Positions 28,800 to 41,329 of a stretch of 64,000 nucleotides of DNA are shown piece after piece. The translations under genes were made by a program, and so were the position numbers. Positions within the stretch are counted from its first letter, which is position 1. The number at the start of each line of letters is the position of its first letter. Under the pieces are notes generated by a model, which did no database searches, was not told the DNA's origin, and was given only the letters and a program-made list of their open reading frames with translations. The stretch comes from Megachile rotundata (taxonomy: Eukaryota > Arthropoda > Insecta > Hymenoptera > Megachilidae). The stretch spans positions 62,001 to 126,000 of the forward strand of contig NW_027473510.1 in NCBI RefSeq assembly GCF_050947335.1. Reading direction: 5' to 3'.

Positions 28800-31205
28800 A
28801 ACTCATATTATTAACCATATTATGCAGATATGATCGATAGAACGACAATTACTATACTTATTACACTCACTGTTATCAATCTACTAATATTATTAACCAT
28901 ATTATGCAAATATGATCGATAGAACGACAATTACTATACTTATTACTCTTATTATTATCAATCTAACTCATATTATTAGCCATATTATGCATATATGATC
29001 GATAGAACGACAATTACTATACTCATTACTCTTACTATTATCAATCTAACTCATATTATTAGCCATATTATGCTTATATGATCGATAGAACGACAATTGC
29101 TATACTTATTGCTCTTATTATTATCAATCTAATTCATATTATTAAGCATATTATGCTTATATGATCGATAGAACGACAATTACTATACTTATTACACTCA
29201 CTATTATCAATCTAACTCATATTATTAGCCATGTTATGCTTATATGATCGATAGGACGACAATTACTATACTTATTACTCTTATTATTATCAATCTAACT
29301 CATATTATTAGCCATATTATGGTTATATGATCGATAGAACGACAATTACTATACTTATTACTCTTATTATTATCAATCTAACTCATATTATTAGCCATAT
29401 TATGCATATATGATCGATAGAACGACAATTACTATACTCATTACTCTTACTATTATCAATCTAACTCATATTATTAGCCATATTATGCTTATATGATCGA
29501 TAGAACGACAATTGCTATACTTATTGCTCTTATTATTATCAATCTAACTCATATTATTAAGCATATTATGCTTATATGATCGATAGAACGACAATTACTA
29601 TACTTATTACACTCACTGTTATCAATCTAACTCATATTATTAGCCATGTTATGCTTATATGATCGATAGGACGACAATTACTATACTTATTACTCTAATT
29701 ATTATCAATCTAACTCATATTATTAGCCATATTATGGTTATATGATCGATAGAACGACAATTACTATACTTATTACTCTTATTATTATCAATCTAACTCA
29801 TATTATTAGCCATGTTATGCTTATATGATCGATAGGACGACAATTACTATATTTATTACTCTTATTATTATCAATCTAACTCATATTATTAAGCATATTA
29901 TGCTTATATCATCGGTAGAACGACAATTACTATACTTATTACACTCACTGTTATCAATCTAACTAATATTATTAACCATATTATGCAAATATGATCGATA
30001 GAACGACAATTACTATATTTATTACTCTTATTATTATCAATCTAACTCATATTATTAGCCATATTATGCATATATGATCGATAGAACGACAATTACTATA
30101 CTCATTACTCTTACTATTATCAATCTAACTCATATTATTAACTATATTATGCAGATATGATCGATAGAACGACAATTGCTATACTTATTACTCTTATTAT
30201 TATCAATCTAACTCATATTTTTAGCCATATTATGCTTATATGATCGATAGAACGACAATTACTATACTCATTACTCTTATTATTATCAATCTAACTTATA
30301 TAATTAGACATGTTATGCTTATATGATCGATAGGACGACAATTACTATACTTATTGCTCTTATTATTATCAATCTAACTCATATTATTAGCCATGTTATG
30401 CTTATATGATCGATAGGACGACAATTACTATACTTATTCCTCTTATTATTATCAATCTAACTCATATTATTAACCATATTATGCAGATATGATCGATAGA
30501 ACGACAATTACTATACTTATTACTCTTATTATTATCAATCTAACTCATATTATTAACCATATTATGCTTATATGATCGATAGAACGACCATCACTTTACT
30601 TATTACACTCACTATTATCAATCTAACTCATATTATTAGCCATGTTTTGCTTATATGATCGATAGGACGACATTTGCTATACTTATTACTCTTATTATTA
30701 TCAATCTAACTCATATTATTAACTATATTATGCAGATATGATCGATAGAACGACAATTACTATACTTATTACTCTTATTATTATCAATCTAACTCATATT
30801 ATTAGCCATGTTATGCTTATATGATCGATAGGACGACAATTACTATACTTATTACTCTTATTATTATCAATCTAACTCATATTATTAACCATATTATGCA
30901 GATATGATCGATTGAACGACAATTACTATACTTATTGCTCTTTTTATTATCAATCTAACTCATATTATTAGCCATATTATGGTTATATGATCGATAGAAC
31001 GACAATTGCTATACTTATTGCTCTTATTATTATCAATCTAACTCATATTATTAAGCATATTATGCTTATATGATCGATAGAACGACAATTGCTATACTTA
31101 TTGCTCTTATTATTATCAATCTAACTCATATTATTAAGCATATTATGCTTATATGATCGATAGAACGACAATTACTATACTTATTACACTCACTGTTATC
31201 AATCT
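28551..31205. repeat. 32-monomer block Q2 (first copy at 25232-27969)
   Basis: Second copy of the 25232 block, one monomer shorter. Its 82-bp K is at 28883 and its aattcat B at 29131. Private differences include cttattcctc near 30437 here, and gccgat (26920s) and gaacaacaatt (26520) in the first copy. Confidence 0.88.
28883..28964. repeat. 82-bp K monomer (deletion lineage, copy 2)
   Basis: Same one-base deletion as at 25564, in the matching position of the second copy of the 2.7-kb block. The preceding H-D pair carries actcgtatt, as in copy 1. Confidence 0.92.
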
Positions 31206-31952
31206 AACTCATATTATTAACCATATTATGCAGATATGATCGATAGAACGACAATTACTATACTTATTACTCTTATTATTATCAATCTAACTCATATTAT
31301 TAACCATATTATGCTTATATGATCGATAGAACGACCATCACTTTACTTATTACACTCACTATTATCAATCTAACTCATATTATTAGCCATGTTTTGCTTA
31401 TATGATCGATAGGACGACATTTGCTATACTTATTACTCTTATTATTATCAATCTAACTCATATTATTAACTATATTATGCAGATATGATCGATAGAACGA
31501 CAATTACTATACTTATTACTCTTATTATTATCAATCTAACTCATATTATTAGCCATGTTATGCTTATATGATCGATAGGACGACAATTACTATACTTATT
31601 ACTCTTATTATTATCAATCTAACTCATATTATTAACCATATTATGCAGATATGATCGATTGAACGACAATTACTATACTTATTGCTCTTTTTATTATCAA
31701 TCTAACTCATATTATTAGCCATATTATGGTTATATGATCGATAGAACGACAATTGCTATACTTATTGCTCTTATTATTATCAATCTAACTCATATTATTA
31801 AGCATATTATGCTTATATGATCGATAGAACGACAATTGCTATACTTATTGCTCTTATTATTATCAATCTAACTCATATTATTAAGCATATTATGCTTATA
31901 TGATCGATAGAACGACAATTACTATACTTATTACACTCACTGTTATCAATCT
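30459..31952. repeat. Exact nine-monomer tandem, two copies
   Basis: D, I, J, F, E, Dn, M, B, B at 30459-31205 is followed directly by the same nine monomers at 31206-31952 (747 bp each, no intervening monomer). I saw no base difference between the copies on reading them side by side. The same nine monomers also occur once at 27223-27969 and at 33696-34442. This is the cleanest direct higher-order tandem in the window and probably one of its youngest events. Confidence 0.87.
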
Positions 31953-32201
31953 AACTCATATTATTAGCCATATTATGCTTATATGATCGATAGAACGACA
32001 ATTGCTATACTTATTGCTCTTATTATTATCAATCTAACTCATATTATTAGCCATGTTTTGCTTATATGATCGATAGGACGACATTTGCTATACTTATTAC
32101 TCTTATTATTATCAATCTAACTCATATTATTAACTATATTATGCAGATATGATCGATAGAACGACAATTACTATACTTATTACTCTTATTATTATCAATC
32201 T
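31206..32201. repeat. 12-monomer block (second copy at 33696-34691)
   Basis: The nine-monomer unit plus A, J, F recurs 30 monomers (2490 bp) downstream. The copies separate inside the next E monomer: second half actcattactc at 32202, cttattactc at 34692. Confidence 0.84.
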
Positions 32202-32948
32202 AACTCATATTATTAGCCATGTTATGCTTATATGATCGATAGGACGACAATTACTATACTCATTACTCTTATTATTATCAATCTAACTTATATAATTAGC
32301 CATGTTATGCTTATATGATCGATAGGACGACAATTGCTATACTTATTGCTCTTATTATTATCAATCTAACTCATATTATTAAGCATATTATGCTTATATG
32401 ATCGATAGAACGACAATTGCTATACTTATTGCTCTTATTATTATCAATCTAACTCATATTATTAAGCATATTATGCTTATATGATCGATAGAACGACAAT
32501 TACTATACTTATTACACTCACTGTTATCAATCTAACTCATATTATTAGCCATATTATGCTTATATGATCGATAGAACGACAATTGCTATACTTATTGCTC
32601 TTATTATTATCAATCTAACTCATATTATTAGCCATGTTTTGCTTATATGATCGATAGGACGACATTTGCTATACTTATTACTCTTATTACTATCAATCTA
32701 ACTCATATTATTAACTATATTATGCAGATATGATCGATAGAACGACAATTGCTATACTTGTTACTCTTATTATTATCAATCTAACTCATATTTTTAGCCA
32801 TATTATGCTTATATGATGGATAGAACGACAATTACTATACTCATTACTCTTATTATTATCAATCTAACTTATATAATTAGCCATGTTATGCTTATATGAT
32901 CGATAGGACGACAATTACTATACTTATTACTCGTATTATTATCAATCT
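32202..32948. repeat. Nine-monomer run, copy 2 (copy 1 at 28053-28799)
   Basis: Second copy of the 28053 run. It leads into monomer 32949, where the following D-K-L part of the lineage has been shortened. Confidence 0.84.
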
Positions 32949-33031
32949 AACTCATATTATTAACCATATTATGCAGATATGATCGATAGAACGACAATTA
33001 CTATACTCATTACTCTTACTATTATCAATCT
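32949..33031. repeat. Chimeric D/L monomer that removed the short K
   Basis: Starts as D (aaccat, gcagat) and ends as L (actcattactcttactatt), and leads directly into A and then B with aattcat (33115). In the related segments at 25481 and 28800 the order is D, short K, L, A, B with aattcat. Two monomers' worth of sequence including K has been excised by an in-register exchange between D and L. Confidence 0.87.
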
Positions 33032-33612
33032 AACTCATATTATTAGCCATATTATGCTTATATGATCGATAGAACGACAATTGCTATACTTATTGCTCTT
33101 ATTATTATCAATCTAATTCATATTATTAAGCATATTATGCTTATATGATCGATAGAACGACAATTACTATACTTATTACACTCACTATTATCAATCTAAC
33201 TCATATTATTAGCCATGTTATGCTTATATGATCGATAGGACGACAATTACTATACTTATTACTCTTATTATTATCAATCTAACTCATATTATTAGCCATA
33301 TTATGGTTATATGATCGATAGAACGACAATTACTATACTTATTACTCTTATTATTATCAATCTAACTCATATTATTAGCCATATTATGCATATATGATCG
33401 ATAGAACGACAATTACTATACTCATTACTCTTACTATTATCAATCTAACTCATATTATTAGCCATATTATGCTTATATGATCGATAGAACGACAATTGCT
33501 ATACTTATTGCTCTTATTATTATCAATCTAACTCATATTATTAAGCATATTATGCTTATATGATCGATAGGACGACAATTACTATACTTATTGCTCTTAT
33601 TATTATCAATCT
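33032..33612. repeat. Seven-monomer run A, B, E, M, L, A, B/E chimera
   Basis: Continues the deletion-lineage segment (compare 25729-26309 and 29048-29628) without the short K. The last monomer (33530) starts as B (aagcat), then carries the E-type taggacgac and ends attgctc. It is another composite at the junction with the following E-D-I-J cassette. Confidence 0.8.
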
Positions 33613-35022
33613 AACTCATATTATTAGCCATGTTATGCTTATATGATCGATAGGACGACAATTACTATACTTATTACTCTTATTATTATCAATCTAACTC
33701 ATATTATTAACCATATTATGCAGATATGATCGATAGAACGACAATTACTATACTTATTACTCTTATTATTATCAATCTAACTCATATTATTAACCATATT
33801 ATGCTTATATGATCGATAGAACGACCATCACTTTACTTATTACACTCACTATTATCAATCTAACTCATATTATTAGCCATGTTTTGCTTATATGATCGAT
33901 AGGACGACATTTGCTATACTTATTACTCTTATTATTATCAATCTAACTCATATTATTAACTATATTATGCAGATATGATCGATAGAACGACAATTACTAT
34001 ACTTATTACTCTTATTATTATCAATCTAACTCATATTATTAGCCATGTTATGCTTATATGATCGATAGGACGACAATTACTATACTTATTACTCTTATTA
34101 TTATCAATCTAACTCATATTATTAACCATATTATGCAGATATGATCGATTGAACGACAATTACTATACTTATTGCTCTTTTTATTATCAATCTAACTCAT
34201 ATTATTAGCCATATTATGGTTATATGATCGATAGAACGACAATTGCTATACTTATTGCTCTTATTATTATCAATCTAACTCATATTATTAAGCATATTAT
34301 GCTTATATGATCGATAGAACGACAATTGCTATACTTATTGCTCTTATTATTATCAATCTAACTCATATTATTAAGCATATTATGCTTATATGATCGATAG
34401 AACGACAATTACTATACTTATTACACTCACTGTTATCAATCTAACTCATATTATTAGCCATATTATGCTTATATGATCGATAGAACGACAATTGCTATAC
34501 TTATTGCTCTTATTATTATCAATCTAACTCATATTATTAGCCATGTTTTGCTTATATGATCGATAGGACGACATTTGCTATACTTATTACTCTTATTATT
34601 ATCAATCTAACTCATATTATTAACTATATTATGCAGATATGATCGATAGAACGACAATTACTATACTTATTACTCTTATTATTATCAATCTAACTCATAT
34701 TATTAGCCATGTTATGCTTATATGATCGATAGGACGACAATTACTATACTTATTACTCTTATTATTATCAATCTAACTCATATTATTAACCATATTATGC
34801 TTATATGATCGATAGAACGACAATTACTATACTTATTACACTCACTATTATCAATCTAACTCATATTATTAACCATATTATGCAGATATGATCGATTGAA
34901 CGACAATTACTATACTTATTGCTCTTTTTATTTCAATCTAACTCATATTATTAGCCATATTATGGTTATATGATCGATAGAACGACAATTACTATACTTA
35001 TTACTCTTATTATTATCAATCT
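33613..35022. repeat. 17-monomer block, copy 1 (copy 2 at 42823-44233)
   Basis: The order E, D, I, J, F, E, Dn, M, B, B, A, J, F, E, C, Dn, M recurs 111 monomers downstream. Copy 1 contains the 82-bp Dn monomer at 34858; copy 2 has the full-length form at 44068. This shows that the deletion postdates the duplication. Confidence 0.85.
34858..34939. repeat. 82-bp Dn monomer with a private deletion
   Basis: The end reads tttttatttcaatct where the other Dn monomers have tttttattatcaatct, one base shorter. Found only here. Confidence 0.9.
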
Positions 35023-35354
35023 AACTCATATTATTAACCATATTATGCAGATATGATCGATTGAACGACAATTACTATACTTATTGCTCTTTTTATTATC
35101 AATCTAACTCATATTATTAGCCATATTATGGTTATATGATCGATAGAACGACAATTACTATACTTATTACTCTTATTATTATCAATCTAACTCATATTAT
35201 TAACCATATTATGCAGATATGATCGATTGAACGACAATTACTATACTTATTGCTCTTTTTATTATCAATCTAACTCATATTATTAGCCATATTATGGTTA
35301 TATGATCGATAGAACGACAATTGCTATACTTATTGCTCTTATTATTATCAATCG
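34858..35354. repeat. Dn-M dimer repeated three times (166-bp period)
   Basis: Three consecutive dimers, Dn (gattgaacg, gctcttttt) plus M (attatggttat), start at 34858, 35023 and 35189. The first dimer is 165 bp because its Dn lost one base. Elsewhere the dimer occurs once (43321) or twice in tandem (39255, 44068, 48383, 51703, 59918), so its copy number varies among otherwise matching blocks. Confidence 0.88.
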
Positions 35355-36433
35355 AACTCATATTATTAAGCATATTATGCTTATATGATCGATAGAACGA
35401 CAATTACTATACTTATTACACTCACTGTTATCAATCTAACTCATATTATTAGCCATATTATGCTTATATGATCGATAGAACGACAATTGCTATACTTATT
35501 GCTCTTATTATTATCAATCTAACTCATATTATTAGCCATGTTATGCTTATATGATCGATAGGACGACATTTGCTATACTTATTACTCTTATTATTATCAA
35601 TCTAACTCATATTATTAACTATATTATGCAGATATGATCGATAGAACGACAATTGCTATACTTATTACTCTTATTATTATCAATCTAACTCATATTTTTA
35701 GCCATATTATGCTTATATGATGGATAGAACGACAATTACTATACTCATTACTCTTATTATTATCAATCTAACTTATATAATTAGCCATGTTATGCTTATA
35801 TGATCGATAGGACGACAATTACTATACTTATTACTCTTATTATTATCAATCTAACTCATATTATTAACCATATTATCCAGATATGATCGATAGAACGACA
35901 ATTACTATACTTATTACACTCACTGTTATCAATCTAACTAATATTATTAACCATATTATGCAAATATGATCGATAGAACGACAATTACTATACTTATTAC
36001 TCTTATTATTATCAATCTAACTCATATTATTAGCCATATTATGCATATATGATCGATAGAACGACAATTACTATACTCATTACTCTTACTATTATCAATC
36101 TAACTCATATTATTAGCCATATTATGCTTATATGATCGATAGAACGACAATTGCTATACTTATTGCTCTTATTATTATCAATCTAACTCATATTATTAAG
36201 CATATTATGCTTATATGATCGATAGAACGACAATTACTATACTTATTACACTCACTGTTATCAATCTAACTCATATTATTAGCCATATTATTCTTATATG
36301 ATCGATAGAACGACAATTGCTATACTTATTGCTCTTATTATTATCAATCTAACTCATATTATTAGCCATATTATGCTTATATGATCGATAGAACGACCAT
36401 CACTTTACTTATTACACTCACTATTATCAATCT
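35023..36433. repeat. 17-monomer block, copy 1 (copy 2 at 39255-40665)
   Basis: The order Dn, M, Dn, M, B, A, E, F, G with gatggatag, H, D with atccagat, K, L, A, B, an A with ttattcttat, I recurs 51 monomers downstream. The end lies inside the following D monomer: 36434 keeps gatagaacg and gctcttttt, whereas 40666 has gataggacg and cttattactc. Confidence 0.86.
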
Positions 36434-36516
36434 AACTCATATTATTAACCATATTATGCAGATATGATCGATAGAACGACAATTACTATACTTATTGCTC
36501 TTTTTATTATCAATCT

Positions 36517-37927
36517 AACTCATATTATTAGCCATATTATGCTTATGTGATCGATGGAACGACAATTGCTATACTTATTGCTCTTATTATTATCAATCTA
36601 ACTCATATTATTAAGCATATTATGCTTATATGATCGATAGAACGACAATTACTATACTTATTACACTCACTATTATCAATCTAACTCATATTATTAGCCA
36701 TGTTATGCTTATATGATCGATAGGACGACAATTACTATACTTATTACTCTTATTATTATCAATCTAACTCATATTATTAGCCATATTATGGTTATATGAT
36801 CGATAGAACGACAATTACTATACTTATTACTCTTATTATTATCAATCTAACTCATATTATTAGCCATATTATGCATATATGATCGATAGAACGACAATTA
36901 CTATACTCATTACTCTTACTATTATCAATCTAACTCATATTATTAGCCATATTATGCTTATATGATCGATAGAACGACAATTGCTATACTTATTGCTCTT
37001 ATTATTATCAATCTAACTCATATTATTAAGCATATTATGCTTATATGATCGATAGAACGACAATTACTATACTTATTACACTCACTGTTATCAATCTAAC
37101 TCATATTATTAACCATATTATGCTTATATGATCGATAGAACGACAATTACTATACTTATTACACTCACTATTATCAATCTAACTCATATTATTAGCCATG
37201 TTATGCTTATATGATCGATAGGACGACAATTACTATACTTATTACTCTTATTATTATCAATCTAGCTCATATTATTAGCCATATTATGGTTATATGATCG
37301 ATAGAACGACAATTACTATACTTATTACTCTTATTATTATCAATCTAACTCATATTATTAGCCATGTTATGCTTATATGATCGATAGGACGACAATTACT
37401 ATATTTATTACTCTTATTATTATCAATCTAACTCATATTATTAAGCATATTATGCTTATATCATCGGTAGAACGACAATTACTATACTTATTACACTCAC
37501 TGTTATCAATCTAACTAATATTATTAACCATATTATGCAAATATGATCGATAGAACGACAATTACTATATTTATTACTCTTATTATTATCAATCTAACTC
37601 ATATTATTAGCCATATTATGCATATATGATCGACAGAACGACAATTACTATACTCATTACTCTTACTATTATCAATCTAACTCATATTATTAACTATATT
37701 ATGCAGATATGATCGATAGAACGACAATTGCTATACTTATTACTCTTATTATTATCAATCTAACTCATATTTTTAGCCATATTATGCTTATATGATCGAT
37801 AGAACGACAATTACTATACTCATTACTCTTATTATTATCAATCTAACTTATATAATTAGACATGTTATGCTTATATGATCGATAGGACGACAATTACTAT
37901 ACTTATTGCTCTTATTATTATCAATCT
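36517..37927. repeat. 17-monomer block, copy 1 (copy 2 at 58175-59419)
   Basis: Starts with the distinctive gtgatcgatgg A monomer, then B, E, M, L, A, B, C, E, M, E with tatattta, B with tcatcggtag, K, L with gatcgacag, F, G, H' with agacatg. It recurs about 21.5 kb away at 58175-59419, where an E and an M are missing (offset 261 falling to 259 monomers). The first seven monomers also occur at 50707-51287. Confidence 0.85.
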
Positions 37928-38342
37928 AACTCATATTTTTAGCCATATTATGCTTATATGATCGATAGAACGACAATTACTATACTCATTACTCTTACTA
38001 TTATCAATCTAACTCATATTATTAGCCATATTATGCATATATGATCGATAGAACGACAATTACTATACTCATTACTCTTACTATTATCAATCTAACTCAT
38101 ATTATTAACTATATTATGCAGATATGATCGATAGAACGACAATTGCTATACTTATTACTCTTATTATTATCAATCTAACTCATATTTTTAGCCATATTAT
38201 GCTTATATGATCGATAGAACGACAATTACTATACTCATTACTCGTATTATTATCAATCTAACTTATATAATTAGACATGTTATGCTTATATGATCGATAG
38301 GACGACAATTACTATACTCATTACTCTTATTATTATATATCT
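37596..38342. repeat. L-F-G-H' tandem step (five-monomer period)
   Basis: L, F, G, H' at 37596-37927 recurs at 38011-38342, 415 bp (5 monomers) later. The linking monomer at 37928 starts as G (atttttagcc) and ends as L (actcattactcttactatt), the expected product of exchange between G of one copy and L of another. The second copy has private changes: actcgtatt in G and, after H', tattatatatct. Confidence 0.85.
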
Positions 38343-39254
38343 AACTTATATAATTAGCCATGTTATGCTTATATGATCGATAGGACGACAATTACTATAC
38401 TTATTACTCGTATTATTATCAATCTAACTCATATTATTAACCATATTATGCAGATATGATCGATAGAACGACAATTACTATGCTTATTACACTCACTGTT
38501 ATCAATCTACTAATATTATTAACCATATTATGCAAATATGATCGATAGAACGACAATTACTATACTTATTACTCTTATTATTATCAATCTAACTCATATT
38601 ATTAGCCATATTATGCATATATGATCGATAGAACGACAATTACTATACTCATTACTCTTACTATTATCAATCTAACTCATATTATTAGCCATATTATGCT
38701 TATATGATCGATAGAACGACAATTGCTATACTTATTGCTCTTATTATTATCAATCTAATTCATATTATTAAGCATATTATGCTTATATGATCGATAGAAC
38801 GACAATTACTATACTTATTACACTCACTATTATCAATCTAACTCATATTATTAGCCATGTTATGCTTATATGATCGATAGGACGACAATTACTATACTTA
38901 TTACTCTTATTATTATCAATCTAACTCATATTATTAGCCATATTATGGTTATATGATCGATAGAACGACAATTACTATACTTATTACTCTTATTATTATC
39001 AATCTAACTCATATTATTAGCCATATTATGCATATATGATCGATAGAACGACAATTACTATACTCATTACTCTTACTATTATCAATCTAACTCATATTAT
39101 TAGCCATATTATGCTTATATGATCGATAGAACGACAATTGCTATACTTATTGCTCTTATTATTATCAATCTAACTCATATTATTAAGCATATTATGCTTA
39201 TATGATCGATAGAACGACAATTACTATACTTATTACACTCACTATTATCAATCT
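38343..39254. repeat. Eleven-monomer deletion-lineage segment
   Basis: H with actcgtatt, D, short K, L, A, B with aattcat, E, M, L, A, B. It matches 25398-26309 and 28717-29628 and, from D onward, 46226-47054. D ends ctatgctta here and at 41330 and 46226 but not at 25481 or 28800, so these three form a sub-lineage. Confidence 0.84.
38509..38590. repeat. 82-bp K monomer (deletion lineage, copy 3)
   Basis: Same atctactaat deletion as at 25564. The preceding D has ctatgctta, shared with the copies at 41413 and 46309. Confidence 0.92.
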
Positions 39255-40665
39255 AACTCTTATTATTAACCATATTATGCAGATATGATCGATTGAACGA
39301 CAATTACTATACTTATTGCTCTTTTTATTATCAATCTAACTCATATTATTAGCCATATTATGGTTATATGATCGATAGAACGACAATTACTATACTTATT
39401 ACTCTTATTATTATCAATCTAACTCATATTATTAACCATATTATGCAGATATGATCGATTGAACGGCAATTACTATACTTATTGCTCTTTTTATTATCAA
39501 TCTAACTCATATTATTAGCCATATTATGGTTATATGATCGATAGAACGACAATTGCTATACTTATTGCTCTTATTATTATCAATCTAACTCATATTATTA
39601 AGCATATTATGCTTATATGATCGATAGAACGACAATTACTATACTTATTACACTCACTGTTATCAATCTAACTCATATTATTAGCCATATTATGCTTATA
39701 TGATCGATAGAACGACAATTGCTATACTTATTGCTCTTATTATTATCAATCTAACTCATATTATTAGCCATGTTATGCTTATATGATCGATAGGACGACA
39801 TTTGCTATACTTATTACTCTTAGTATTATCAATCTAACTCATATTATTAACTATATTATGCAGATATGATCGATAGAACGACAATTGCTATACTTATTAC
39901 TCTTATTATTATCAATCTAACTCATATTTTTAGCCATATTATGCTTATATGATGGATAGAACGACAATTACTATACTCATTACTCTTATTATTATCAATC
40001 TAACTTATATAATTAGCCATGTTATGCTTATATGATCGATAGGACGACAATCACTATACTTATTACTCTTATTATTATCAATCTAACTCATATTATTAAC
40101 CATATTATCCAGATATGATCGATAGAACGACAATTACTATACTTATTACACTCACTGTTATCAATCTAAATAATATTATTAACCATATTATGCAAATATG
40201 ATCGATAGAACGACAATTACTATACTTATTACTCTTATTATTATCAATCTAACTCATATTATTAGCCATATTATGCATATATGATCGATAGAACGACAAT
40301 TACTATACTCATTACTCTTACTATTATCAATCTAACTCATATTATTAGCCATATTATGCTTATATGATCGATAGAACGACAATTGCTATACTTATTGCTC
40401 TTATTATTATCAATCTAACTCATATTATTAAGCATATTATGCTTATATGATCGATAGAACGACAATTACTATACTTATTACACTCACTGTTATCAATCTA
40501 ACTCATATTATTAGCCATATTATTCTTATATGATCGATAGAACGACAATTGCTATACTTATTGCTCTTATTATTATCAATCTAACTCATATTATTAGCCA
40601 TATTATGCTTATATGATCGATAGAACGACCATCACTTTACTTATTACACTCACTATTATCAATCT
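39255..40665. repeat. 17-monomer block, copy 2 (copy 1 at 35023-36433)
   Basis: Second copy of the 35023 block. Private changes are aactcttatt (39255), gaacggcaatt (39465), cttagtatt (39829), cgacaatcac (40047) and aaataatatt in K (40168). The gatggatag, atccagat and ttattcttat markers are conserved. Confidence 0.86.
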
Positions 40666-41329
40666 AACTCATATTATTAACCATATTATGCAGATATGAT
40701 CGATAGGACGACAATTACTATACTTATTACTCTTATTATTATCAATCTAACTCATATTATTAGCCTTATTATGCTTATATGATCGATAGAACGACAATTA
40801 CTACACTTATTACTCTTATTATTTTCAATCTAATTCATATTATTGGCCATGTTATGCTTATATGATCGATAGAACGACAATTACTATACTTATTACTCTT
40901 ATTATTATCAATCTAACTCATATTATTAGCCATGTTATGCTTATATGATCGATAGGACGACAATTACTATATTTATTACTCTTATTATTATCAATCTAAC
41001 TCATATTATTAAGCATATTATGCTTATATGATCGATAGGACGACAATTACTATACTCATTACTCTTATTATTATCAATCTAACTCATATTATTAGCCTTA
41101 TTATGCTTATATGATCGATAGAACGACAATTACTATACTTATTACTCTTATTATTATCAATCTCGCCCATATTATTAACCATGTTATGCTTATATGATCG
41201 ATAGGACCACAATTACTATACTTATTGCTCTTATTATTATCAATCTAACTCATATTATTAGCCATATTATGCTTATATGATCGATAGAACGACAATTACT
41301 ATACCCATTACTCTTATTATTATCAATCT
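40002..41329. repeat. 16-monomer block V, copy 1
   Basis: The order H, D with atccagat, K, L, A, B, A with ttattcttat, I, D, O, Q, E with tatattta, B, O, P, A-like recurs at 44649-45976 (56 monomers on) and 49213-50540 (55 further on). From K onward it recurs at 56847. The D-O-Q-E-B-O-P part is the most distinctive cassette of the right half. Confidence 0.87.
40666..41246. repeat. Seven-monomer D-O-Q-E-B-O-P cassette, first occurrence
   Basis: Occurs at 40666, 45313, 49877, 55023, 57345 and 63487, and in a shorter form (D, E, B, O, P) at 53031 and 61246. Q is marked by ctacactta before it and by aattcat with attggcc. P is marked by cgcccat or cgctcat at its start and taggaccac. At 63487 the B and O monomers are merged into one. 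Confidence 0.88.

Noticed and set aside
25232..31205. Pure assembly duplication of the 2.7-kb block
   Set aside because: The two copies differ by a whole monomer (26310) and by private substitutions, so they are not a simple duplicated contig. Collapse or expansion elsewhere in the array cannot be excluded from sequence alone.
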